Origin: Virgifigura sp964551315
GTDB lineage: Bacteria; Pseudomonadota; Alphaproteobacteria; Dongiales; Dongiaceae
Reading direction: 5' to 3'
Assembly: GCA_964551315.1 (NCBI GenBank)
Contig: CAZKCM010000017.1
Location: 7,504 to 71,503, forward strand
Length of the DNA: 64,000 bases
Below, one piece after another: positions 1-8,888 of this stretch (the first letter of the stretch is position 1; every line of letters starts with the position of its first letter). The translations under genes and the position numbers were made by a program. A model generated the notes under the pieces. That model saw nothing but the letters and a program-made list of their open reading frames with translations. It searched no databases and was not told where the DNA came from.

Positions 1-1
1 C

Positions 2-1051
2 GGTGCCGGGTTCAGCGGCGACGAGGGCGGCGGTTTCAGCAGGATCGATGCAGGCTCCGGCGCGATCGCGATTGCGTTTTCGAGGGATAACGCACCGTTC
101 CAGGTCGGCAGTGACTTTTTCAGCTTCGGGTTTCCGGCTGGCCTTCTCGACGATTTGACGACAAGCGGCGTGCTGACGCTCGGCCAGGCCATGACCGCCG
201 GAGACAACGGCCGAGGCGCCGGCGCGCTGCAGCTCACGGCCGGCACGCTCGAGATCGGCACCAGCATCGCGCCGGATGTCGGTGCGCTGCGGCTCGTCAG
301 CCGAGGCGGCATCGATCAGTCTTCGGAGACGACGATCACCGTCGGCAGCCTGGCCTTGATCGCCGGCGGCGCGATCTCGCTGAACGAGCCCAACGATGTC
401 GGGACCCTCGCGGTGGACGCGCCGGGCCAGAGCGTGACCTTCCGCGACCGGAACGCCCTGACGATCGGCGCCGCGGCCGGCATTTCGGGCCTTGACGCGG
501 CCTCGGTCGATCTTTTCGCCGGCGACGATATCGCGTTCCTCGTGGAGATCGGCCAGGAGAACCCGGTCGGCAGCCTGTCGCTCACCACCGAGGGCGACGT
601 CACGATCAACGAGCGGTTCCGGGCCGGTTCGCTTATCCTTGATATCGGCGGAGATTTCTCCAACCGGAACTTCGGCCCGACCGCCCGCGCCGGGGAAGGG
701 CTGGAGCTAGGTGCCCTGACGATCGAGCGGGCGCGCAGCGTCGAGGGCTATGGCACGATCAACGGCAGGAGCGGCGCGGCCGCGGCGCTCGAGCCCGACG
801 CCGAACCCAACAATCCCGCCTACACCTTCAACGGGTGCATCATCGGCAGTACGGAGCCTTGCGTCGCCGATATCCAGCAGCCACCGCTGGACGAGGCCCT
901 CCCGCGATTTGACGAGATTGCCGCAGCCGCTGCGGACAGGCTGCAGCTTCGGCTGGTGCCGGATCAGCTGCTGATACCGGTCCCCTCGCAGGTTTCGGCG
1001 GGCGGCGAGGAATCGCTGTACGCAAACGACGGCAACGAAGAGTTGTGGTGA
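2..1051 (+). CDS. Filamentous haemagglutinin-like surface protein, 3' part (start outside window)
   Basis: The frame is open from the first bases of the window to the TGA at 1049-1051, so this is the C-terminal part of a longer gene. The visible ~349 residues are low in charge and rich in Gly, Leu, Ala and Thr. They form repeated stretches such as GALQLTAGTLEIG and SLALIAGGAISL, the pattern of right-handed beta-helix passengers. Near the end is a Cys pair (NGCIIGSTEPC) followed by a Pro-rich tail. No autotransporter beta-barrel is present, which fits a two-partner-secretion (TpsA) exoprotein exported by a separate TpsB porin. The next gene, a CHAT lipoprotein, starts 11 bases downstream, so the two are probably co-transcribed. 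Function as an adhesin or surface fibre is inferred from family style only. Confidence 0.6.
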   Translation, partial: GAGFSGDEGGGFSRIDAGSGAIAIAFSRDNAPFQVGSDFFSFGFPAGLLDDLTTSGVLTLGQAMTAGDNGRGAGALQLTAGTLEIGTSIAPDVGALRLVSRGGIDQSSETTITVGSLALIAGGAISLNEPNDVGTLAVDAPGQSVTFRDRNALTIGAAAGISGLDAASVDLFAGDDIAFLVEIGQENPVGSLSLTTEGDVTINERFRAGSLILDIGGDFSNRNFGPTARAGEGLELGALTIERARSVEGYGTINGRSGAAAALEPDAEPNNPAYTFNGCIIGSTEPCVADIQQPPLDEALPRFDEIAAAAADRLQLRLVPDQLLIPVPSQVSAGGEESLYANDGNEELW

Positions 1052-1062
1052 AGGAGGCGACC

Positions 1063-4000
1063 ATGCGGACGGGACGATCCGGGGAGTCGCAAGAGGGTCG
1101 TCGGACGCGCGGCCGTGGCGTGTTGGCGCTCGCCGCGGTCATGGCGGCACTGGCCGGCTGTGCCGCGTTGGAGGATGGGGATGCGAATCCGGCCTCGAGC
1201 ATCGAATCGGTCGCGTACACGGCGCTTCCGCTCGGCCCCAATCTCGTGGACGAGACCTGTCGGGCGCAACCGGACCCGGCGGCGGCCGCGGCGGTCGATG
1301 CCTTGCGCGCCTACAACATCTTCTGCGGCGAATGGGAACAGCCGAGCGGCCGGATCTACGAGGTGTCGGCGATCGGTGCTCCGACCGACTTGCTGCGCCA
1401 GTACACGGCCGGAAGCTGGTGGACCGAGTCGCTGGAGCTGCGGATGGATTGTACGCCCGGCGAGCCAACACAGGTTCTCGACGGCATCGGGGCAATCCTC
1501 CTGAACTGCAGGTTGCGCAACGGCGGCTGGCCCTATCTGGCGCTGGCGACGAGCACGGATGACTCGATCTACCTCGCGGACGGGATCCCCGCGATTCTGC
1601 CGCCGATGGAGCGGGCAATCGGCGGTCTCGCCGGCCGGATTGATCTTGAGTCGCCGCCGGCTACGAACCCGTCCGCCGCGCTGGAGCGCCTGGAAGCCCT
1701 GCTCGGCGGCCGATACTATGGAACCGGCGATCTCGAGACCTATCGCCGGCTGATGAGCGCGGGTCAGCATTACAACGGCCTGAAGCAGTTCGCCGAGGCG
1801 GAGGCGCGCTACCGCGAGGCGCTGGTGGTGCATCGGCGCGTGCTGCCGGAGGACGAGATCGGGCGCGCCGACGTCCTCATGCACCTCGCCCTCGAGCTCA
1901 GCAACCAGCAACGCTATGCCGAGGCGGCCGCCCTGTTCGACCGGGCCGAAGAGTTGCTCAAGGCGGGGGGCGGCGATCCCACCGACTATCCGCGCCTCGT
2001 CAGCTACCGCGCGCTGCACCAGGCGAATCAGCGGCAATACGACGACGCGCTCGACCTCGCCGCTCAGGCAACGGCGATGCGGCGCGCGATTTCCGCCCGG
2101 CCGAGCGGCGCGGGCACCAACCTTGGACCGGTTTCCACCACGGGTCGGGTTGCGCTTGGTCCCGCTGCCGCAAACACGCAGGCCGGGCTTTCCGGCCTGG
2201 GCGCGCTTCTGGTCGGCGACGTGGTGCAGAGCCTTTATGTCGAGGCCGCGATGCTGTTCCGCCTCGGCCGGACGGCGGAGGCCGAGGCGAAGATCGACGA
2301 GGCGCTGGGCACACTCGACCGGCTCTCGAACCCGCCGGACTGGTGGCGTCCCCAGCTCTATATTCTGCGGGCCCAGATCCTGGCGTCGCGCGGCGAATAC
2401 AACGCGGCGGAGCGGGTCTTACGCCAGAGCATCGCCGAGCAGCGCGAGGTCTTCACCGAATCGCGTGTCGAGGCGCGAGCCCATTTCGCCTTGGCCGGCC
2501 TCTATCGCGAGATGGGGCGACCCATCGATGCGCTGGCTTCGTTCGAGACGGCTTTCGATCTCGTCGAAGCCGGGGAGGGCAGCCTCCAATACGAGACGGT
2601 CTTTCCCTATTTCGAGACCGCGATGGCGGAGATCGAGCGGCAGCCCGCGCGGCGGGCGGAACTTTCGGCCGCGATGTTCCGGGCCGCGCAGCTCGTCCGC
2701 GGCACGGTTACCTCCAAGACGGTCGCGCGCGTCGCCGCGCGACTCTCGACGCGGGATCCGGAGGTGGCCGCGGTGACCCGGGCGCTGCAGGAGGCACAGA
2801 TCGAGCGCAGCCGGGCGGCGCGCGCCCTGGACCGGGCCGAAGGCCGGCCGGACGTTCCCGCCGCCGAGCTGGACGCGCTCCGGCAACGCCTGTCGGTGGC
2901 GGCGGAGCGGGTCAGGGAACTCGAGCCGCGCGTGCAGGCGGCGCATGCGAGCTACAACATGCAGCTCGACCCGCCGAAGGACGCCGCGGCGGTTATCGAA
3001 GCGCTCAGGCCGAACGAGGCCCTCGTTCATGTCTTGCTCGGCGAGCCGAAGAGCTTCGTGTTCCTGGTGCGAACGGACGGCGTTTCCGCCTATCCGATCG
3101 ACCTGACCAAGGCGGCGGCGGCCGAGATCGTCGAATCGCTGCGGGCGCCATTCGACGAGATCGAATACCTGCCGGAATTCGACGTGGTGGAGGCGCATCG
3201 CCTTTATCGGATGATCTTCGGCCCGCTGGAGGCGGAGCTCGCGGGCATCGATCATTTGATCACCGTACCCACGGGGCCGCTGCTGAGTCTTCCGTTCGGT
3301 GTGCTCGTCACCGAGGCGACGCCGCCGGTGCGGAACTACGACTACACCAAGGTGCCTTGGCTGGCGGAACGCTATGCGATCACCGTGGCGACCTCCGCGG
3401 GCAACTTCGCCGACCTGCGGCGCAAGGTTCAGCCGTCGCTGGCGCCGCGGCCCTTCATCGGCTTTGGGGATTTTATCCCGATCGGTGATGCGGCACTGGT
3501 GGCCGAGGACGGCGAGCTTTCCGACGAGTGCCGGGCCGACCTGCAGATGATCGCTCAGGCGCCGCCCCTGCCCGAGACGGCGGTGGAAGTCCGGTCCATT
3601 GCGGGCGCGCTCGGCGCCGGTCCGGACGGCGTCGTCCTCAAGGGCGACTTCAACGAGGCGACTCTTCGGAAGAGCGCGCTCGACCGGTACCGCATCGTCT
3701 ATCTGGCGACGCACGCGCTGCTGCCGGGAGAACTCGACTGCTGGTCGGAGCCGGCGATGCTGCTGTCACGACCGGCTGCCGAATCGGAGCCGGGCGAGGG
3801 CGTGCAGGCGGACGGTCTGCTTCGGTCCAGCGAGATCGAGGAGCTGAGGCTGGACGGCGCCGAGCTCGTCGTTCTCTCCGGCTGCAACACAGGCGGCAGC
3901 GACGGCAGCGGCGAAAGCCTCACCGGCCTCGCCCGGGCCTTCATTCAGGCCGGCGCGCGTTCGCTCCTCGCGAGCCATTGGGTGGCCGACAGCGAGCAGA

Positions 4001-4188
4001 CCGTCGCGCTCATGGTCGGTGTCTTTACCCGGCTCGCGGACGGCCGCGCGGCGACGGTCGCCGAAGCGCTGCGGCTCAGCGAGACTGCGTTGATGAAGGA
4101 CGCCTACAGCTCACACCCCTACTACTGGGGGCTGTTCACGGTCGTCGGGGATGGCGGGCGTCGACTGACCCTGCAGGCGGAAGGCTGA
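1063..4188 (+). CDS. TPR-CHAT domain lipoprotein (caspase-like protease)
   Basis: The protein has 1041 residues. An ideal AAGGAGG (1051-1057) precedes the ATG at 1063, which decides this start. The N-terminus has basic residues, a hydrophobic stretch and a lipobox ending LAGC (Cys33), so it should be a lipoprotein. Residues ~220-500 contain TPR-like helix pairs, for example FAEAEARYREALVVHRR. The C-terminal third is a CHAT domain of the caspase clan. The catalytic pair is visible: His884 in YLATHALLPGE and Cys941 in VVLSGCNTGG. The end (ARAFIQAGARSLLASHW ... HPYYWGLFTVVG) is typical of CHAT proteins. Such proteins often lie next to haemagglutinin-like genes, as here. A role in processing or monitoring the surface protein is inference. 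Confidence 0.85.
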   Translation: MRTGRSGESQEGRRTRGRGVLALAAVMAALAGCAALEDGDANPASSIESVAYTALPLGPNLVDETCRAQPDPAAAAAVDALRAYNIFCGEWEQPSGRIYEVSAIGAPTDLLRQYTAGSWWTESLELRMDCTPGEPTQVLDGIGAILLNCRLRNGGWPYLALATSTDDSIYLADGIPAILPPMERAIGGLAGRIDLESPPATNPSAALERLEALLGGRYYGTGDLETYRRLMSAGQHYNGLKQFAEAEARYREALVVHRRVLPEDEIGRADVLMHLALELSNQQRYAEAAALFDRAEELLKAGGGDPTDYPRLVSYRALHQANQRQYDDALDLAAQATAMRRAISARPSGAGTNLGPVSTTGRVALGPAAANTQAGLSGLGALLVGDVVQSLYVEAAMLFRLGRTAEAEAKIDEALGTLDRLSNPPDWWRPQLYILRAQILASRGEYNAAERVLRQSIAEQREVFTESRVEARAHFALAGLYREMGRPIDALASFETAFDLVEAGEGSLQYETVFPYFETAMAEIERQPARRAELSAAMFRAAQLVRGTVTSKTVARVAARLSTRDPEVAAVTRALQEAQIERSRAARALDRAEGRPDVPAAELDALRQRLSVAAERVRELEPRVQAAHASYNMQLDPPKDAAAVIEALRPNEALVHVLLGEPKSFVFLVRTDGVSAYPIDLTKAAAAEIVESLRAPFDEIEYLPEFDVVEAHRLYRMIFGPLEAELAGIDHLITVPTGPLLSLPFGVLVTEATPPVRNYDYTKVPWLAERYAITVATSAGNFADLRRKVQPSLAPRPFIGFGDFIPIGDAALVAEDGELSDECRADLQMIAQAPPLPETAVEVRSIAGALGAGPDGVVLKGDFNEATLRKSALDRYRIVYLATHALLPGELDCWSEPAMLLSRPAAESEPGEGVQADGLLRSSEIEELRLDGAELVVLSGCNTGGSDGSGESLTGLARAFIQAGARSLLASHWVADSEQTVALMVGVFTRLADGRAATVAEALRLSETALMKDAYSSHPYYWGLFTVVGDGGRRLTLQAEG

Positions 4189-4259
4189 GGCGGCCGGACC
4201 GGAGAGCCTGGGATCCGGCGAAGGCAGTCCGGCGTGACCCTTGCGCGCCGAGATCCGGC

Positions 4260-4826
4260 TCAGGAGCCCAGGTTCGTCACCTCGACGCGGCGGTTTATGG
4301 CGGCTTCGGGATTGTCCGGGTCGAGCAGTTTGCTCTCGCCCAGCCCGTAGGTCTCCAGGCGCTCGCCGTCGATGCCGAACCGGGCGATGAGGTAGTTCCG
4401 GACGGCCTCCGCCCGCGCCCGGGACAGCTTCATGTTGTAGGCCTCGTCGCCGACCGCGTCGGTATGGCCAACGATGCTGAACCGATAGGGCGACAGGCGG
4501 TCCGACAGGAGCGCCGTCCCGACATTGTCGAGAACCATCTTCGCCTCCGGGGTCAGCCTCGCGGAGCCGAACTCGAACTCGATCCTGAAGTCCATCGAGG
4601 GCCTCTCTGCCGGCGCCGCCTCGACGGAAAGGCCGCGGGTCTTTCCCTTCCTCCGCAGGCCGTCCACCTCCTCGGCGCCTGGCGGGAGCTCCAAGGCCTT
4701 GATGATCTCCTCCGTCGATTGTGCGACCTGTAGATACTCAGTACCGACCGCCTCTTGCGGTGCAACGGCAAAGACGACGGACGCAAGAACGGCCGAACCA
4801 AGCGCTGTTCCAATCCGCTTGATCAT
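4260..4826 (-). CDS. OmpA-family peptidoglycan-associated protein
   Basis: The protein has 188 residues. The start MIKRIG is preceded by GGGGGA. A cleavable signal peptide (IGTALGSAVLASVVFAVAPQ) is followed by a linker and then an OmpA C-terminal domain over residues ~85-185. Family motifs visible include FEFGSARLTPEAK, GHTDAVGDEAYN, LSRARAEAVRNYL and INRRVEV. This domain binds meso-diaminopimelate of peptidoglycan, so the protein should sit in the periplasm. There is no beta-barrel. It is the last of four same-strand genes after the kinase, with a 185-base gap that could hold its own promoter. It converges with the CHAT gene. Confidence 0.85.
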   Translation of the reverse strand: MIKRIGTALGSAVLASVVFAVAPQEAVGTEYLQVAQSTEEIIKALELPPGAEEVDGLRRKGKTRGLSVEAAPAERPSMDFRIEFEFGSARLTPEAKMVLDNVGTALLSDRLSPYRFSIVGHTDAVGDEAYNMKLSRARAEAVRNYLIARFGIDGERLETYGLGESKLLDPDNPEAAINRRVEVTNLGS

Positions 4827-4860
4827 GGTTTCCCCCGATAACACCGCTGCTCTCGCCCTT

Positions 4861-4870
4861 TTAAGCTTAA
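4861..4870. repeat. 10-base perfect palindrome upstream of the OmpA-like gene
   Basis: TTAAGCTTAA lies 35 bases upstream of the OmpA-like start, in an AT-rich patch inside GC-rich DNA. On the minus strand it is preceded by a small AGCCG/CGGCT hairpin. It could be an operator or part of a weak terminator for the kinase gene. The assignment is uncertain. Confidence 0.3.
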
Positions 4871-5011
4871 CCGAGCCGCCTGCGGCTGCACAAGATGCCG
4901 CCGATACTCACGGAGCAGATCGACGACAACGCCGATTCAGCCAGCCGCGAAATAAACCGGGGGCATTGTGCTTCGGAGGGACAACGGGCTCGCTGGGTCG
5001 TGGGCCTCGGA

Positions 5012-6430
5012 TCAGACCCTCGGCCGCTTGCGCAGGAACGCGGCGCGCTCTTCCTCGTCGGTAATGTGCTTGGCAAGACGCTCGTAAAGATCGTCGAGGG
5101 ACCGCGCCTGTCCGGCCGCCTTCTTGACCAGGACCTTGGCGATGGGGCCGATGTGGAAGGTGAGCGCCGCTTCCGCCGCCTCGATCGCCGCCGGCGGCAA
5201 TGGTGCGCCGGACGTCGCAGTAGGCCCTCGGCGCGATCCCGAGCCGCCGGCGCCCGGGAATGACCCCGACGCGCTGGACCCGGCACTTTGACGCAATCCC
5301 CTTCTCAAGAATTGACTTCGACCTGCCGCGTCGGGAATCTTCCGCGCCAGGGTCTCGTACAACTCGGCGACGTCCTGCGCCTTCTCGGCCGCGTTCTTCA
5401 CCAGGATCTTTGCCAGCGGTCCGACATGATAGGCGAGGTCGCGCTCGACGTTCTGCAGGAACTGCGCATCCCATCCGCTCCACGGGCCCGCGGCGTTTCG
5501 GCTAGCGGCATCTTGGCCGGTGGCATCCGGCCCGGTCGGGAGCTGACTTGGTCTCACGACGGTCTGGTCACTATAGGCCGGCTGCGCCTCGGCACTCTCT
5601 CCCGCGAACGCCGCCTTCAGCGCGTCGGCGAACGCCTGGGCCGAGGCGTAGCGTTCTTCGGGCTGCTTCGCCAGAGCCCGGCGCACCACTGCGTTTACGC
5701 CCGGCGGTACGGTTGCATTGAGCTCCCCGATCTCGCGTGGCTCGTGGTTCAGCAGCTTGTACATCACCTCCGTCGCGTGCTTTCCCGGGAACGGCTTCTC
5801 GCCGGTCAGCAGCTCGTAGAGGATCACACCGGTCGAGAACAGGTCGGTCCGGTGGTCCACCTGCTCGCCTTTGCACTGCTCTGGAGACATATAGCTCGGC
5901 GTACCGATAATCGAGCCGTGCTGCGTCAGTCCCGTGGTGTTCAGCCGGGCGACGCCGAAATCCGCAACCTTGACCCGTCCGCCTTCCAGCAGGATCACGT
6001 TGGCCGGCTTGATGTCCCTGTGAACGATCCCGAGTCCGTGGGCGTAACCCAGCGCGTCCAGGACCTGAAGGAGGACGAACAGAGCTTCCTTCGGCGCCAG
6101 CCGTATGCCCTGACGCAGGAAATGGTCGAGCGGCCGACCCTTGACGTACTCCATCACGATGAAGGAGGTGCCGTCGCTTTCCGAGTAGTCGTACACGGCG
6201 ACGATGTTCGGGTGCATGCATCGGCCGGCAGCCTGGGCCTCGCGGCGGAAGCGGTCGAGATACTCGCTTCCGGCTTCGCCATCGAGCAGATCGTTGCGCA
6301 CGACCTTGATGGCGACGACACGGTCGATCGCGGGATCGTAGCCCTTGTAGACGATGCCCATCGCGCCCCGCCCAAGCACGTCGTCGAGGCGATAGCGGCC
6401 GAGCATCCGTGGCAGGTCGCATTCGCTCAT
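5012..6430 (-). CDS. Soluble serine/threonine protein kinase with two C-terminal repeats
   Basis: The protein has 472 residues. The Hanks-type kinase domain is at ~11-275: glycine loop GRGAMG, VAIK with Lys42, catalytic HRDIKPAN at 137-144, DFG at 157-159, and GTPSYMSPEQ in the activation segment. All key residues are intact, so it should be active. No membrane segment follows. A ~50-residue Gly/Ser/Pro linker leads to two related repeats (~327-375 and ~420-466) sharing the pattern HxGPxAKxLVKxAA, LYExLA and RxxFL. These may be docking or dimerisation modules. The gene starts 34 bases after the haem/HAMP sensor gene, so the sensor is a likely upstream partner. It is distinct from the T6SS kinase at 39397. 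Confidence 0.9.
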   Translation of the reverse strand: MSECDLPRMLGRYRLDDVLGRGAMGIVYKGYDPAIDRVVAIKVVRNDLLDGEAGSEYLDRFRREAQAAGRCMHPNIVAVYDYSESDGTSFIVMEYVKGRPLDHFLRQGIRLAPKEALFVLLQVLDALGYAHGLGIVHRDIKPANVILLEGGRVKVADFGVARLNTTGLTQHGSIIGTPSYMSPEQCKGEQVDHRTDLFSTGVILYELLTGEKPFPGKHATEVMYKLLNHEPREIGELNATVPPGVNAVVRRALAKQPEERYASAQAFADALKAAFAGESAEAQPAYSDQTVVRPSQLPTGPDATGQDAASRNAAGPWSGWDAQFLQNVERDLAYHVGPLAKILVKNAAEKAQDVAELYETLARKIPDAAGRSQFLRRGLRQSAGSSASGSFPGAGGSGSRRGPTATSGAPLPPAAIEAAEAALTFHIGPIAKVLVKKAAGQARSLDDLYERLAKHITDEEERAAFLRKRPRV

Positions 6431-6464
6431 CGGGGCGAGTCCCGTCAGGCGTTGATGCCGGGCG

Positions 6465-7337
6465 TCATTCGGTCAGCATCTGCATGGCGCTTTCCAGGCT
6501 GCGCCGCATCCGGTTGAAGGAGGCGGACAGCGAGGCGATCTCGTCGTTTCCGCGCCGTTCGTATTCCTCGACGTTGAGGTCTCCCATGCTCACCGCACTG
6601 GCAATCGCCGAGATCTTCCGGACCGGTTTGATGATGACGTAGTGCAGCAAGATGTTGAGGAGAATCATGACGAGGACGAAGACGCCGCTCAGCATGGCCA
6701 TGAAGATGACGAAGGTGTTCCAGGCCCTGTCCAGGGGCACCGACATGGGCACGGAGACGATCTGTGCGCCAATGATCTCGTTCATCTGCCAGCCGAATCC
6801 ATTCGCTGATCCATAGAGCGCGATCATCGTCGGGGGTGCCGCAGCGGGGGTGCTGTGGCAGGCGAGGCATGCCTCGCTCTTGACCTGAAGGGGGTGCGCA
6901 AGGACGAGCGAGCGTCCCGTCGGCGTCTCTCGCTCGACGATCAACTCCGTATGGTTGGGATTGTTGCGGAACTCGTTGATGATGTCGGCCTCCCAGTCGG
7001 AGGCCCGATCCGCGGGATTCGTCGGGTTAAGGGCCGCTTCCTTGTAGATGAAGTCGGGGAACTCCTCCTGCAGCGCCCGGAAATTGGTCTGCGCCGCGAA
7101 GGACGGCACGGAGTGCGGCAGGAACTGCGTCTCCATATGGACGTCGATCAGCGGCCGGATTTCCTGGGCGGTGTAGTCGCGGATTGCGCGCGCGCTCTCC
7201 ATCATGATGCGCGCGTTCTGGATCACCTCTTCCCGGGCGTTCTTCTGGACGAAGCGGTAGGAGAGGGCGCCGGCCAAGGCCAAGCCGATTGCGAAGGCGA
7301 CGACGACCACTAGGTTGAACTTGGCTTTCAGCCCCAT
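6465..7337 (-). CDS. Membrane haem-c sensor (DUF3365/Tll0287-like) with HAMP domain
   Basis: The protein has 290 residues. The start MGLKAK follows GGAGATGAA. It has an N-terminal membrane segment (~9-29) and a periplasmic domain of ~175 residues containing a c-type haem motif CLACH (157-161). A second membrane segment (~207-235) and a HAMP linker (IKPVRKISAIASAVSMGDLNV to the end) follow. The periplasmic part matches the DUF3365/Tll0287-like haem sensor fold seen on histidine kinases and chemoreceptors. The protein stops after HAMP, with no kinase, cyclase or methyl-accepting domain. The signal must therefore pass to a separate protein. The Ser/Thr kinase encoded 34 bases downstream is the obvious candidate; that link is inference. 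Confidence 0.82.
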   Translation of the reverse strand: MGLKAKFNLVVVVAFAIGLALAGALSYRFVQKNAREEVIQNARIMMESARAIRDYTAQEIRPLIDVHMETQFLPHSVPSFAAQTNFRALQEEFPDFIYKEAALNPTNPADRASDWEADIINEFRNNPNHTELIVERETPTGRSLVLAHPLQVKSEACLACHSTPAAAPPTMIALYGSANGFGWQMNEIIGAQIVSVPMSVPLDRAWNTFVIFMAMLSGVFVLVMILLNILLHYVIIKPVRKISAIASAVSMGDLNVEEYERRGNDEIASLSASFNRMRRSLESAMQMLTE

Positions 7338-7415
7338 TTCATCTCCGTCCCTCAAACATGAACATGCGGCCCCATCCGCAGTCATACGGCGGCGTCCCGC
7401 GCCGAGCGGCGTGCC

Positions 7416-8888
7416 TCATCGGAGCTGGCGTTGCCGCGGGATCACAGGCGCAGCAGGATCGGGCAGCGTCGTTTCATTTGCGTTAACATTCGGTTTCTCT
7501 GCATCGGCATCGACCGTACGGGGCTGGGGCTCGGGCCTCAGCAGCCTGTGGAGCTGTGCGGTGCTGAGCCAGCCCGTCACCGACGCGCCGGTCGCCTCCT
7601 GGAAGGCGCGAATGGCCTTGCGGGTGGCTGGGCCGAAGATCCCGTCGATTTCGGCGTCGTAGTACCCCCGGTCCGCCAGGGCCGCCTGGATGCGGCGCTT
7701 GTCCTCGCGGCTGAGGGCGTCTTCGATCGTCTGCAGCACCGTCCTTTCACGCGATGCCGGCGATTCGACGGTCGCATCCTGGACTGGATCGGCCATCGAC
7801 ATTTCGGCTGGCCCTTCCACCGGCTCGTCCGTCGGCACTTCGGTCGCCGGCTGGACCACCGCCGCCATTGCGGCGTCGGCGGGCAGGTTGGCGACGTCCG
7901 CCGACGTCTCCGACGCCGGCGCTTGCACGGGGGCCTCGACGACCACGGTCGCGGCGGGATCGCCGGACGGGTCGGCCGCCGGTTCGGCCGGTTCCGGCGA
8001 TTCCGCGGGAACCATCGGCTGGGTCGAGGCCACCGGTGCTTCGGGTTCCGGCGCCGGTGCGCGAAGAAACAGTTCGCCCGTCTGCGCGGCGGATATCCAT
8101 GGTACCTGCCGGCCGTCCGTTGCCGTCTCCACACGTGCCGGGAGCCTCTGGAGGAGTCGCGAGACCTCGACCACCGGCTCGGCGAGCAGCGCCGTCAGCG
8201 CGTCCGCGAAGGCCCCGTTCGCGACTTCATCCTCGATCGCGACCCGGCCCGGTGCCGCAGCATGAACGATGATGGTTCCGGCCGAGTTCGCGATCATCTC
8301 GGCAAGCCCCGGCTCGATCGATTTCGACGCCTCGACGAACCGGTTGCGGCGGGACGCGTCGAGCAGGAGCAGCTTCAGGGCTGCGCCGGACTCCTCCATC
8401 GCGCCGAGCACCGTGTCGACGAGGACGCCTTCGGTCAGGACGGAGAAATCGCTCCGCGGATTGGCGGTGACCGGCAGCAGGAAGTTTCGGTTCTGAAACT
8501 GGACGCCGTGGCCCGCATAGTAAAACACGGCTATCGCCCCTGGGCTCAGGCGCGCGGTGAAGCGTTGAAGCGCGGCGCCCATCTCGCCACGGCTGCCGTC
8601 GAGCAGCGTGACGACGTCGAAGCCGAGGCCGCGCAGGGCACCGGCCACGGCTTGCGCGTCCTCCGCGGCGCTCGGAATCGGCTCGAGGTTCTGATAGCGG
8701 CTGTTTCCGATGACCATCGCCACGCGCTCGCCGCTGGCCGTGGCGGCCAAGGCCGACGGGCCGAAAGGGCTGGAAAAAAGCAGGGCAAGGAGGGCAGGCA
8801 ACAGCAGGGCTGCCGTCGCTCCGCCGCGCGAGGCGGCAGGACGCGATCGGCAGGCCGATTTCAAGCGCGCGAACGAATACTTCCCCAT
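7416..8888 (-). CDS. Caspase-fold protein lacking the catalytic Cys, with peptidoglycan-binding domain
   Basis: The protein has 490 residues. A signal peptide or membrane anchor (~24-50) precedes a peptidase C14-like caspase domain (~54-265). It opens with RVAMVIGNSRY and has the His motif YYAGHGVQF (His127). The usual DACR motif reads LLLLDASRRNRF, so residue 179 is Ser (codon TCC) instead of Cys. A long Pro/Ala/Glu-rich segment (~270-390) leads to a peptidoglycan-binding type 1 domain (~395-447; IQAALADRGYY, DGIFGPATRKAIRAFQ). The protein should sit in the periplasm or cell wall. Cysteine protease activity is not expected; it may be a pseudoenzyme or use Ser. It is the first gene of the minus-strand set that continues with the haem/HAMP sensor, kinase and OmpA-like protein. 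Confidence 0.85.
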   Translation of the reverse strand: MGKYSFARLKSACRSRPAASRGGATAALLLPALLALLFSSPFGPSALAATASGERVAMVIGNSRYQNLEPIPSAAEDAQAVAGALRGLGFDVVTLLDGSRGEMGAALQRFTARLSPGAIAVFYYAGHGVQFQNRNFLLPVTANPRSDFSVLTEGVLVDTVLGAMEESGAALKLLLLDASRRNRFVEASKSIEPGLAEMIANSAGTIIVHAAAPGRVAIEDEVANGAFADALTALLAEPVVEVSRLLQRLPARVETATDGRQVPWISAAQTGELFLRAPAPEPEAPVASTQPMVPAESPEPAEPAADPSGDPAATVVVEAPVQAPASETSADVANLPADAAMAAVVQPATEVPTDEPVEGPAEMSMADPVQDATVESPASRERTVLQTIEDALSREDKRRIQAALADRGYYDAEIDGIFGPATRKAIRAFQEATGASVTGWLSTAQLHRLLRPEPQPRTVDADAEKPNVNANETTLPDPAAPVIPRQRQLR

